Shown one piece after another: positions 1 to 5,175 of a stretch of 9,026 nt of DNA; position 1 is the first letter of the stretch; every line of letters begins with the position of its first letter. The notes below the pieces were generated by a model. That model saw only the letters and a program-made list of their open reading frames with translations. It searched no databases and was not told where the DNA came from. The DNA is from an uncultured Acidobacteriota bacterium (GTDB lineage: Bacteria; Acidobacteriota; Blastocatellia; Pyrinomonadales; Pyrinomonadaceae), in contig CADEFG010000159.1 in assembly GCA_902826505.1 (NCBI GenBank), positions 1 to 9,026 on the forward strand. Reading direction: 5' to 3'. A program made the translations under genes and the position numbers.

Positions 1-1
1 C

Positions 2-802
2 TCTGCGGGCAAGAACGATTCGGCATTCCGCGCCGTTTCGATGACCCAGCAAACGCCGCGCTCGCTGCTCGGCAAATATCCGACGATCGCGATGACCAAT
101 GTCGCCGATTTTTCGATCAAGGCGGGAATTTACACAAAATCCGTGCAGGGCGGATTTGAAGACGTTTACCAGCAAAATTCGAAAGATTCATTGGGCGAAA
201 CCGGCAAGGAAACCTTTGAAGCCGTCAATTTTTTGAAACAGGCGAACCCCGCGCAGTTCAAACCCGAAAACGGTGCAGTTTACACAAATACGCCGTTCGG
301 ACGCTCGCTTCGACAGATCGCCCAGCTTATCAAATCGAATGTCGGTTTGGAAGTCGCGTTTACCGATACGCCCGGACTTAATTGGGACACGCATCTTAAC
401 GAAGGCGGCGCCCGCGGACAGCTTGCCAATCTTTTACGCGACTTCGGCGCCAACATCGCGGCGCTCGTCACGGATCTCGGCAAACGAATGGATGATGTCG
501 TGATTTTAACGATGTCGGAATTCGGTAGAACGGCGCGGCAGAACGGCTCGAACGGAACCGACCACGGACACGGTAACGCGATGTTTCTGCTCGGCAATTC
601 CGTCAAAGGCGGTAAGGTTTACGGCGATTGGAAAGGTTTGAAAAACGATCAGCTCAATGACGGACGCGATCTCGCGGTGACGACCGATTTCCGCGACGTC
701 TTCAGCGAAGTCTCGCAAAAACATCTGGGCAATAAAAATCTCGACAAGATCTTTCCGAACTACACGGCGAGCGCGAGCAAGTTCAAAGGTTTTCTCAGCT
801 AA
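2..802 (+). CDS. DUF1501 domain protein, C-terminal part (5' end outside window)
   Basis: The frame is open from the left edge, so the ATG at 41 is probably internal; 13 more codons precede it in frame (ending FRAVSMTQQ). The 266 visible residues match the C-terminal half of DUF1501 proteins, a family with an alkaline-phosphatase/sulfatase-like fold whose substrate is not established. Diagnostic parts are the stretch LTMSEFGRTARQNG (from about base 506), GTDHGHGNAMFLLG (about 556-600) and GGKVYGDW (about 610-633); the SEFGRT and DHGHG motifs are near-invariant in the family. Members are usually exported through a Tat signal peptide, but that end lies outside the window. They often stand next to a DUF1800 gene, which cannot be seen here. 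The gene ends at TAA 800-802, followed at once by a strong terminator. The family call is confident; the function is unknown. Confidence 0.9.
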   Translation, partial: SAGKNDSAFRAVSMTQQTPRSLLGKYPTIAMTNVADFSIKAGIYTKSVQGGFEDVYQQNSKDSLGETGKETFEAVNFLKQANPAQFKPENGAVYTNTPFGRSLRQIAQLIKSNVGLEVAFTDTPGLNWDTHLNEGGARGQLANLLRDFGANIAALVTDLGKRMDDVVILTMSEFGRTARQNGSNGTDHGHGNAMFLLGNSVKGGKVYGDWKGLKNDQLNDGRDLAVTTDFRDVFSEVSQKHLGNKNLDKIFPNYTASASKFKGFLS

Positions 803-818
803 AGCCGTTCGAGTTTAT

Positions 819-869
819 AAAAGAAAAAGAAAGCCGTCTTCAATTTGAAGACGGCTTTCTTTTTCTTTT
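819..869. terminator. Bidirectional intrinsic terminator between convergent genes
   Basis: Bases 819-843 and 845-869 are perfect reverse complements (25 nt each) around a single central base. The core GAAAGCCGTCTTCAA is GC-richer, and the outer ends are A-rich on the left and T-rich on the right, so a U-tract follows the hairpin on either strand. It lies 17 bp past the DUF1501 stop and 17 bp before the stop of the minus-strand beta-helix gene, so it can end both transcripts. Confidence 0.88.
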
Positions 870-885
870 GAAACTGCTTGCACAA

Positions 886-1788
886 TTAGGTGTTGGTTAA
901 AAATCCGGTGACCGTCCCGTTGGTCGTGTTGCCGTCAACCTGGTTATTATTGGATGAAAGAATCGCGCCGCCGCCCGACGATAAGCCGGTGCCGTTGCTT
1001 GTAATGATGTTCTCAAAAAGTCTGATCGTGCCGCCCGTCAAAGATGAAACGCCGGTCGTGTTTCCTGAGATCACACAATTTGAAACATTCAGATCGGACT
1101 GAAAAGCAACGACGCCGGTCGTGTTGTTGGCAATCGTTGAGGTTTTGATGACCGCTTTCGTATTGCTGCTCAAGCTGAGTCCGGTCGCGTTGGTCGAAAG
1201 TTTTGAATCGGTGATCGCCAGATTAACCGTGCCGCCCGTGATAAAAGCGTTGATACCATTGCCCGTATTGCTTCTGATCGACATTCTGTCAACGACGATT
1301 TTCGGTGTTCCCGAGGTGGTTTCGATCGAAATACCATGCTGCGTTACGCCGTCGATCACACCGTCTTCGATATTTACCGAGTTGGCGGAAAGAATTCTGA
1401 TCCCGTTGATGCCCGTTCCCGCGCCGTTGATCGTCACGCCGCGAAGTTTGAAGGCTTTTTTCGTGTCGGTCACGCTCGTTATATTGACGATCACGCCGTT
1501 TGTACCGGCAGAAAGAATCGAACCCTGCGTGTCTTCGCAATCGATCGTGATCGATTTCGTCACCGTCACCGCACCATAACCAGCCGGGTCGAGACAGTTG
1601 ATTTCACCGTTCGTCGCTGTTTTTGAAATCGCTCCGGCAAATGTTTTGCACGGCGCGGTACGGCTGCACGGATTAACATCGTCACCAACGCCTGAAACCC
1701 AGGTGCGTGTTGCTTGCGCGCTGACCAACAAAGGGAGTGCCAAGGCGATAACTGTTAAAACAAAAGTCTTAAAACCGAATTTTCTCAT
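886..1788 (-). CDS. Secreted right-handed parallel beta-helix repeat protein
   Basis: A 300-residue protein. Residues 1-26 form a Sec signal peptide: basic MRKFGFK, a hydrophobic core, then VSAQA as the likely cleavage site. The mature N-terminus (residues 28-85) has four cysteines (41, 47, 65, 84) in a segment with PCSRTAPCKTFAGAI and SITIDCE, typical of a common family of exported beta-helix proteins. From about residue 95 to the end there are coils of roughly 20-25 residues rich in N, G, T, S and V with recurring NTTGV / GNGI / GTGL turns, the sign of a pectate-lyase-like solenoid. No catalytic residues of a polysaccharide lyase are evident, so a surface or carbohydrate-binding role is only a guess. 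The start is supported by AGGAGA (1795-1800 on the plus strand as TCTCCT), 6 nt upstream. It is monocistronic, with its own AT-rich upstream region. Confidence 0.85.
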   Translation of the reverse strand: MRKFGFKTFVLTVIALALPLLVSAQATRTWVSGVGDDVNPCSRTAPCKTFAGAISKTATNGEINCLDPAGYGAVTVTKSITIDCEDTQGSILSAGTNGVIVNITSVTDTKKAFKLRGVTINGAGTGINGIRILSANSVNIEDGVIDGVTQHGISIETTSGTPKIVVDRMSIRSNTGNGINAFITGGTVNLAITDSKLSTNATGLSLSSNTKAVIKTSTIANNTTGVVAFQSDLNVSNCVISGNTTGVSSLTGGTIRLFENIITSNGTGLSSGGGAILSSNNNQVDGNTTNGTVTGFLTNT

Positions 1789-1794
1789 AAATTG

Positions 1795-1800
1795 TCTCCT
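1795..1800 (-). promoter_or_regulatory. Shine-Dalgarno site of the beta-helix gene
   Basis: AGGAGA on the minus strand, 6 nt before the ATG at 1788. It fixes the start codon. It is one of the few strong SD sites in the window. Confidence 0.75.
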
Positions 1801-2072
1801 AAAAGATTAGTTAATATTTGTTTTTGGGATAGATTACCCAACCTAAGTTGCCGATACTGGCGTAAATTGTAATCAAGTTACCCCAATTGACACTGACATT
1901 TTATTTTTTTTGCTTTAACCAATTAATTTTAAGAAAAGTCACTTGAGTTGATAGTTTTACTGCACACTTGAAGAAGCTGCAAAAATTCTCGATTACACGG
2001 TCAACACTGAATTTAATCAAGCGCAGTTGCCGACAGATAGACTAAGACCTAAAGTTTTAATTTGCCCAGATT
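1801..2072. other. AT-rich intergenic spacer between rnhB end and beta-helix gene
   Basis: About 270 bp with no convincing gene. It must carry the promoter of the beta-helix gene and the 3' end of the rnhB transcript, but I see neither a clear -35/-10 pair nor a hairpin plus U-tract. Small features: a TTGGG-N8-CCCAA inverted repeat at about 1825-1842, and the 9-mer AGTTGCCGA occurring twice in the same orientation (1846-1854 and 2025-2033). Both are too short to call as operators. It has none of the tandem-word stem-loops found in the gene-cluster gaps. Confidence 0.5.
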
Positions 2073-2684
2073 TTACAAAACGCCGCGAAAGGATTTGCGG
2101 TGAAGCGGGCACGCACCGTACTCGCGAATGGCTTCGAAATGCGCTTTTGTACCATACCCGACGTGTTTTGAAAAACCGTAGTTTGGATAGATCTTGCAAA
2201 ATTCCTGCATCAGATTGTCGCGGTAGGTTTTCGCTAAGATGGAAGCGGCGGCGATCGAAGCGGAAATCGCGTCGCCTTTGATGATGGCTTTTTGCGGCAA
2301 GTTTATTTCTTTGAGTTGAACGGCATCGATCAGCAAAAAATCGGCGTTCGGCGTGAGCTTCTCGATCGCGAGCCGCATCGCTTTTTTGGTCGCCTGGAGA
2401 ATATTTATTCGGTCGATCTCGTCGGCTTCGACTTGTGCGATCGAATAGGCGATGACGTTTTCTTTGAGTTCTTCGTCGATCCGTTCGCGGCGTTTGGCGG
2501 AGAGTTTTTTGGAATCGTTCAAGCCTGCGGGAAGCGGTTTCGACAGATCAAGAATGCAAGCCGCCGCGACGACCGCGCCCGCCAGACAACCGCGTCCGAC
2601 TTCGTCAACCCCGGCAACGTACCTGTAGCCGTCGGCAATTGCCTGATTCTCAAAGTCTATGCCGATTTGAAATGTTGTTTTCAT
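2073..2684 (-). CDS. rnhB: Ribonuclease HII
   Basis: RNase HII cuts the RNA strand of RNA-DNA hybrids and starts removal of ribonucleotides misincorporated in DNA. With the start at 2684 the protein has 203 residues, normal for the family. The catalytic acidic set is visible: D27 and E28 in GVDEVGRG (25-32), D120 in LLIDAV, and D138 in KGDA, followed by the family block SIAAASILAKTYRD (143-156). The C-terminus YGFSKHVGYGTKAHFEAI ... LHRKSF is also typical. An upstream in-frame ATG at 2717 would add 11 residues (MRLCVFASLRF) that are only a translation of the tandem repeat at 2688-2755, so I reject it. No SD precedes 2684; the repeat arm ends 3 bp away. It is the last gene of the ffh-rpsP-khpA-rimM-trmD-rplS-rnhB series, a common position for rnhB. 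Confidence 0.95.
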   Translation of the reverse strand: MKTTFQIGIDFENQAIADGYRYVAGVDEVGRGCLAGAVVAAACILDLSKPLPAGLNDSKKLSAKRRERIDEELKENVIAYSIAQVEADEIDRINILQATKKAMRLAIEKLTPNADFLLIDAVQLKEINLPQKAIIKGDAISASIAAASILAKTYRDNLMQEFCKIYPNYGFSKHVGYGTKAHFEAIREYGACPLHRKSFRGVL

Positions 2685-2687
2685 AAA

Positions 2688-2755
2688 ACGCAAAGACGCG
2701 AAGACGCAAAGGCGCAAAATTTTATAAAACCTTTGCGAACTTCGCGTCTTCGCGC
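2688..2755. repeat. Tandem-octamer stem-loop in the rplS/rnhB gap (4 + 3 units)
   Basis: The left arm has four 8-bp units: ACGCAAAG (2688), ACGCGAAG (2696), ACGCAAAG (2704), GCGCAAAA (2712). The right arm has three reverse-complement units: CTTTGCGA (2731), one extra A, CTTCGCGT (2740), CTTCGCGC (2748). Best pairing is 2695-2703 with 2740-2748 and 2705-2712 with 2730-2737, leaving an AT-rich loop at 2713-2729. The element nearly fills the 87-bp gap, from 4 bp before the rnhB ATG to 17 bp short of the rplS stop. There is no U-tract of terminator length. Confidence 0.85.
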
Positions 2756-2771
2756 CACCAGCGTTAAAAAA

Positions 2772-3137
2772 CTATGCTTTCGCTTTTTTGTTGCGTGTAT
2801 CGCGTTCTTTGATCCGCGCCGCTTTACCGCGCAGATCACGCAAATAATAAAGTTTCGCACGGCGGACTTTACCGCGCCGGACAACATCGATATGATCGAC
2901 GATCGTCGCGTGAAGCGGGAAAATACGTTCGACGCCGACGCCGAAACTGACTTTGCGAACCGTCACGGTTTCGCGGGCGCCGCCGTGTTTACGTGCGATC
3001 ACAACACCTTCGAAAACCTGCAAACGTTCTTTATTGCCTTCCTTGATGCGGACGTGAACCTTAACGGTGTCGCCCGATTGAAAGGCAGGAATATTTTCTT
3101 TTAATTGTGTTTGTTCAATACTGTCTAAACGATTCAT
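2772..3137 (-). CDS. rplS: 50S ribosomal protein L19
   Basis: A 121-residue protein, full length for bL19, a component of the 50S subunit at the interface with 30S. Recognisable blocks are the N-terminal MNRLDSIEQTQLKENIPAF, GDTVKVHVRIKEGNKERLQ (about 22-40), FEGVVIARKHGGARETVTVR, the SFGVGVERIFPLHATIVD segment, and the basic RRGKVRRAKLYYLRDLRGKAARI near the C-terminus. The tail KERDTRNKKAKA is lysine-rich, as in many homologues. It lies directly downstream of trmD, a pairing conserved in very many bacteria. No SD is visible before the ATG: the 15 nt upstream are mostly A and T with no GGAG, which is unusual for a ribosomal protein and suggests expression through the upstream genes. The identity is certain from sequence similarity by eye. 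Confidence 0.97.
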   Translation of the reverse strand: MNRLDSIEQTQLKENIPAFQSGDTVKVHVRIKEGNKERLQVFEGVVIARKHGGARETVTVRKVSFGVGVERIFPLHATIVDHIDVVRRGKVRRAKLYYLRDLRGKAARIKERDTRNKKAKA

Positions 3138-3142
3138 TTTAT

Positions 3143-3203
3143 TTTCAGCGAGAGGTGACCGTTAAAAGTTATCTTTTGTAACCTTTGACTATTCACTTTC
3201 AGC
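3143..3203. repeat. Degenerate stem-loop flanked by a 7-bp direct repeat (trmD/rplS gap)
   Basis: The 61-bp gap holds an imperfect hairpin: GTGA (3155-3158) pairs with TCAC (3193-3196), and AAAGTTA (3165-3171) pairs with TAACCTTT (3179-3186) with one bulged C. TTTCAGC stands at both ends in direct orientation (3143-3149 and 3197-3203), the second copy running over the trmD stop codon (3199-3201). It may be a decayed relative of the tandem-word stem-loops in the other gaps, but clear tandem units are not preserved. Confidence 0.5.
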
Positions 3204-3906
3204 TATTCTCCTTAATTAATAAGTCCTGTCTAACTTTTTGCGTTTTTTCCAACGCTTTTGCCCGTCGCCATTTTTCGATCTCGGCGTGATTGCCGCCGAG
3301 TAGAACTTCGGGCACCTGCATTCCGCGAAAATCACGCGGCTGCGTGTAATGCGGATAATCCAACAATCCGTTCGAGAACGAATCGTTTTCGGCGGACGTT
3401 TCGCTGCCCAGCGCGTTCGGCAGTAATCTCACGATCGCATCGACCAGCACGATCGCCGCCGGTTCGCCGCCCGAAAGCACGTAATCGCCGATCGAAATTT
3501 CGTCGGTCACGAGCGCTTCCGTGACGCGTTCGTCAACGCCTTCGTAACGTCCGCAGATCAAAACCAAATTTTCAACCTCATCGGCAAACTCTTTCGCCCC
3601 CGCTTGTTTGAGCGGTTTGCCCTGCGGCGTTAAAAGAACGACCCGCGTTTGGGGCGCGTATTTTTCGCGTTCGCAAGTTCCCAAAATCTTTTCGACCGCG
3701 TTAAAGATCGGTTCCGGTTTGAAAACCATTCCGTCGCCGCCGCCGAACGGTCGGTCGTCCGTCATCCGATGTTTGTCGGTCGTAAACTCGCGAAGGTCAT
3801 GAATATTTATCGCGACGATTTCCGCTAATCTGGCACGGCGAATGATTCCAAAATCAAAGACCTCCCGAAAAAACTCGGGGAAGATTGTTAAAACATCAAT
3901 TTTCAT
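3199..3906 (-). CDS. trmD: tRNA (guanine-37-N1)-methyltransferase
   Basis: TrmD transfers methyl from S-adenosylmethionine to N1 of G37, next to the anticodon of tRNAs reading CNN codons, and prevents +1 frameshifting. The 235 residues are full length. The SPOUT-type trefoil knot is visible as LLTPQGKPLKQ (91-101), LICGRYEGVDERV (116-128) and ISIGDYVLSGGEPA (137-150). Also present are FTTDKHRMTDDRPFGGGDGM (41-60), the likely catalytic Asp175 in ENDSF, and LLDYPHYTQPRDFRG (181-195), followed by the helical C-terminal tRNA-binding domain. The ATG at 3906 is correct because MKIDVLTIFPEFF is the conserved N-terminus. There is no SD: the heptamer array upstream overlaps the A of the start codon, so this start depends on repeat sequence for its context. 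Confidence 0.97.
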   Translation of the reverse strand: MKIDVLTIFPEFFREVFDFGIIRRARLAEIVAINIHDLREFTTDKHRMTDDRPFGGGDGMVFKPEPIFNAVEKILGTCEREKYAPQTRVVLLTPQGKPLKQAGAKEFADEVENLVLICGRYEGVDERVTEALVTDEISIGDYVLSGGEPAAIVLVDAIVRLLPNALGSETSAENDSFSNGLLDYPHYTQPRDFRGMQVPEVLLGGNHAEIEKWRRAKALEKTQKVRQDLLIKENS

Positions 3907-3972
3907 TTGGTCTTTGGTCTTTGGTCTTTGGTCTTTGTATTAACGAAAACCAAAGACCAAAGACCAAAGACC
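3906..3972. repeat. Tandem-heptamer stem-loop in the rimM/trmD gap (4 + 3 units)
   Basis: Four exact TTTGGTC units run from 3906 to 3933, then TTTG. After a short loop come three exact CAAAGAC units (3951-3971) plus C. Bases 3916-3937 and 3951-3972 form a perfect 22-bp stem with a 13-nt loop. The array starts on the first base of the trmD start codon (minus strand) and ends 6 bp before the rimM stop, so it fills the whole gap. Confidence 0.95.
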
Positions 3973-3978
3973 GAAAAT

Positions 3979-4494
3979 CTAAAAATCCAGCAAACCTTCC
4001 GGTAAATCCACGCGAATCAACTTGTTTTCAATATTGATTTCAATACAAATTGTTTCTGCGAACGGAATTAGATATTCTTTTTCGGCGCCCGCCACAACTA
4101 TAATTTCCGTCCCGCCCGTGCGCATCAATTCCTTCACACGACCTAATTTCAAGCCTTCGACGGTTTCGACTTCGCAATTTTCAAGTTCCCAATCAAAAAA
4201 TTCATCTTCCGCGAGCTCGACCGCATCGGATTCGGGCACGCAGATTTCCGCGCCGCGCAAATTCTCTGCCGTTTCGATTCGCTCAAAACCTGCAAATTTC
4301 AGGATGATTCTGCCTTTTTGAAACCAAAACCTTTCAATTTTCAATTCACGCTTTTCACCGCTCGGCAAAAGCGCAATGACCGTTTCAAGTCCATCAAAGC
4401 GTTCGGGAAAATCCGTTAAAACATTCGCGACAAGCTCGCCGCGAAGCCCGCGCGATTTCACGATTTTAGCAACCGCGACCAATTCTTCATTCAT
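3979..4494 (-). CDS. rimM: 16S rRNA processing protein RimM
   Basis: RimM binds ribosomal protein S19 and assists maturation of the 30S head. With the start at 4494 the protein is 171 residues, the usual length. The N-terminal beta-barrel domain begins LVAVAKIVKSRGLRGELVAN (5-24), carrying the conserved GLRGE. The C-terminal PRC-barrel ends with YLIPFAETICIEINIENKLI and RVDLPEGLLDF, the standard RimM ending. An in-frame ATG at 4617 would add 41 residues, including DFRFAICDF, that translate the repeat at 4502-4529 and read antisense-like over khpA in another frame; I reject it. No SD is seen before 4494, only T-rich repeat-derived sequence. Position between khpA and trmD is the classical one. 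Confidence 0.95.
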   Translation of the reverse strand: MNEELVAVAKIVKSRGLRGELVANVLTDFPERFDGLETVIALLPSGEKRELKIERFWFQKGRIILKFAGFERIETAENLRGAEICVPESDAVELAEDEFFDWELENCEVETVEGLKLGRVKELMRTGGTEIIVVAGAEKEYLIPFAETICIEINIENKLIRVDLPEGLLDF

Positions 4495-4501
4495 AAATAA
4501 A

Positions 4502-4529
4502 AAATCGCAAATCGCAAATCTAAAATCAC
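4502..4529. repeat. One-armed tandem-heptamer array in the khpA/rimM gap (4 units)
   Basis: Four tandem 7-bp units: AAATCGC (4502), AAATCGC (4509), AAATCTA (4516), AAATCAC (4523). The last unit includes the khpA stop codon (4526-4528). Unlike the other gaps there is no opposing arm downstream of the array. The whole gap between khpA and rimM is only 31 bp. Confidence 0.85.
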
Positions 4530-4756
4530 TCAACAATGTCGAGCTGAAACCGTGTGCCCTGTTTTTGCCCGGCATAATAAAGCAAACTGCGAATCGCCTT
4601 GACGGTGCGACCTTCACGACCGATCAAACGTCCCATATCGCCCACGCCGACCCGTACTTCGATCTTCACGGTCTTTCCATCGGAAATTTCCGACACCTCG
4701 ACTGCTTCGGGCTGTCCGACAAGTCCTTTGACGATCTTTTCAACGGCTTCTTTCAT
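4526..4756 (-). CDS. khpA: KH-domain RNA-binding protein KhpA
   Basis: A 76-residue protein that is a single KH domain of the KhpA/YlqC family (formerly UPF0109). It is a small cytoplasmic RNA-binding protein which in other bacteria pairs with KhpB/Jag; the partner is not in this window. The start MKEAVEKIVKGLVGQPEAVEV is characteristic. The RNA-binding GxxG loop is G46-R47-E48-G49 within GRLIGREGRTVKAIR (42-56), followed by LLYYAGQKQGTRFQLDIVE. Length and placement between rpsP and rimM both fit the family. No SD precedes the ATG; the last 16 nt before it are AT-rich sequence following the 18-bp direct repeat of the upstream stem-loop. Its stop codon lies inside the heptamer array of the next gap. 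Confidence 0.95.
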   Translation of the reverse strand: MKEAVEKIVKGLVGQPEAVEVSEISDGKTVKIEVRVGVGDMGRLIGREGRTVKAIRSLLYYAGQKQGTRFQLDIVE

Positions 4757-4761
4757 AATTA

Positions 4762-4844
4762 AGTTTGCAGAGTTGACTGAGTTTGCAGAGTTGACCGGGT
4801 TAGATTTTTGAAAATCCGGTCAACTCTGCAAACTCAGTCAACTC
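4762..4844. repeat. Long stem-loop of 9-bp/18-bp units in the rpsP/khpA gap (4 + 3 units)
   Basis: Left side: two 18-bp repeats (4762-4779, 4780-4797), each made of two related 9-mers, AGTTTGCAG and AGTTGACTG (or ...CCG). Right side: three complementary 9-mers, CGGTCAACT (4817), CTGCAAACT (4826), CAGTCAACT (4835). Bases 4770-4798 and 4816-4844 form a perfect 29-bp stem. The loop holds a second small hairpin, GATTTT (4803-4808) with AAAATC (4811-4816). It starts 4 bp after the rpsP stop (minus strand) and ends 6 bp before the khpA ATG. Confidence 0.93.
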
Positions 4845-4848
4845 ATAA

Positions 4849-5097
4849 CTATTCCGCTGGAGGAACCGGATTGTTTTTGATCAAGCTCGCCACGGTTTCG
4901 GTCGGTTGTGCACCGACACCGATCCAGTAGTTGATCCGGTCATGCTGAAGATTGACTTCTGCCGGATTGGTCATCGGATTATATGTTCCGACATTTTCGA
5001 TATATTTCCCGTCGCGTTTTGAACGCTTTTCCTTGACTACGAGACGATAGAAGGGTTTTCCCTTCGCGCCCATTCTCATTAAACTAATTGCTAACAT
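4849..5097 (-). CDS. rpsP: 30S ribosomal protein S16
   Basis: An 82-residue protein, full length for bS16, a primary 30S assembly protein binding 16S rRNA. The hallmark MRMGAKGKPFYRLVVKEKRS (7-26), then RDGKYIENVGTYNPMTNP, the helix DRINYWIGVGAQPTETVASL, and a short tail NNPVPPAE all fit the family. Compared with the common MVKIRLKRMG start, this one reads MLAISLMRMG, with fewer basic residues, a minor oddity. The start is supported by GGAGAA 4 nt upstream (5101-5106), which makes it one of the few cluster genes with a good SD. It is the second gene after ffh in transcription order, as is usual. A 29-bp stem-loop follows 4 bp after the stop. Confidence 0.97.
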   Translation of the reverse strand: MLAISLMRMGAKGKPFYRLVVKEKRSKRDGKYIENVGTYNPMTNPAEVNLQHDRINYWIGVGAQPTETVASLIKNNPVPPAE

Positions 5098-5100
5098 AAT

Positions 5101-5106
5101 TTCTCC
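5101..5106 (-). promoter_or_regulatory. Shine-Dalgarno site of rpsP
   Basis: GGAGAA followed by ATT and the ATG. The heptamer array starts exactly at the upstream edge of this site (base 5106), so the SD is kept between the array and the gene, unlike at trmD or the GT9 gene. Confidence 0.75.
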
Positions 5107-5175
5107 GTAAATCGTAAATTGTGAATCGTAAACCGTTGAAAAATTCTATTTACGATTTTCGATTTTCGATTAACT
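5106..5175. repeat. Tandem-heptamer stem-loop in the ffh/rpsP gap (4 + 3 units)
   Basis: Left arm: CGTAAAT (5106), CGTAAAT (5113), TGTGAAT (5120), CGTAAAC (5127), with a faint fifth CGTTGAA. Right arm: ATTTACG (5148), ATTTTCG (5155), ATTTTCG (5162), then a partial ATTAACT that runs into the ffh stop codon (5174-5176). Pairing is imperfect, one or two mismatches per unit. The element fills the 76-bp gap apart from the rpsP SD. Confidence 0.85.

Noticed and set aside
1121..1579. 152-residue plus-strand open frame
   Set aside because: It lies wholly antisense to the beta-helix gene, whose signal peptide, SD and repeats are clear; its Val/Ile-rich pattern is the complement of the solenoid codons.
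1846..2033. Repeated 9-mer AGTTGCCGA as an operator pair
   Set aside because: Only two copies 179 bp apart with unlike flanks; within chance expectation for AT-rich spacer sequence.
2292..3104. 270-residue plus-strand open frame across rnhB and rplS
   Set aside because: It is antisense to two strongly conserved genes and to the stem-loop between them, and its translation has no recognisable domain.
3906..3972. Intrinsic terminator between rimM and trmD
   Set aside because: The stem is strong, but it is AT/GC-mixed tandem sequence with no T-tract on the transcript's downstream side, and it stands inside a conserved co-transcribed cluster.
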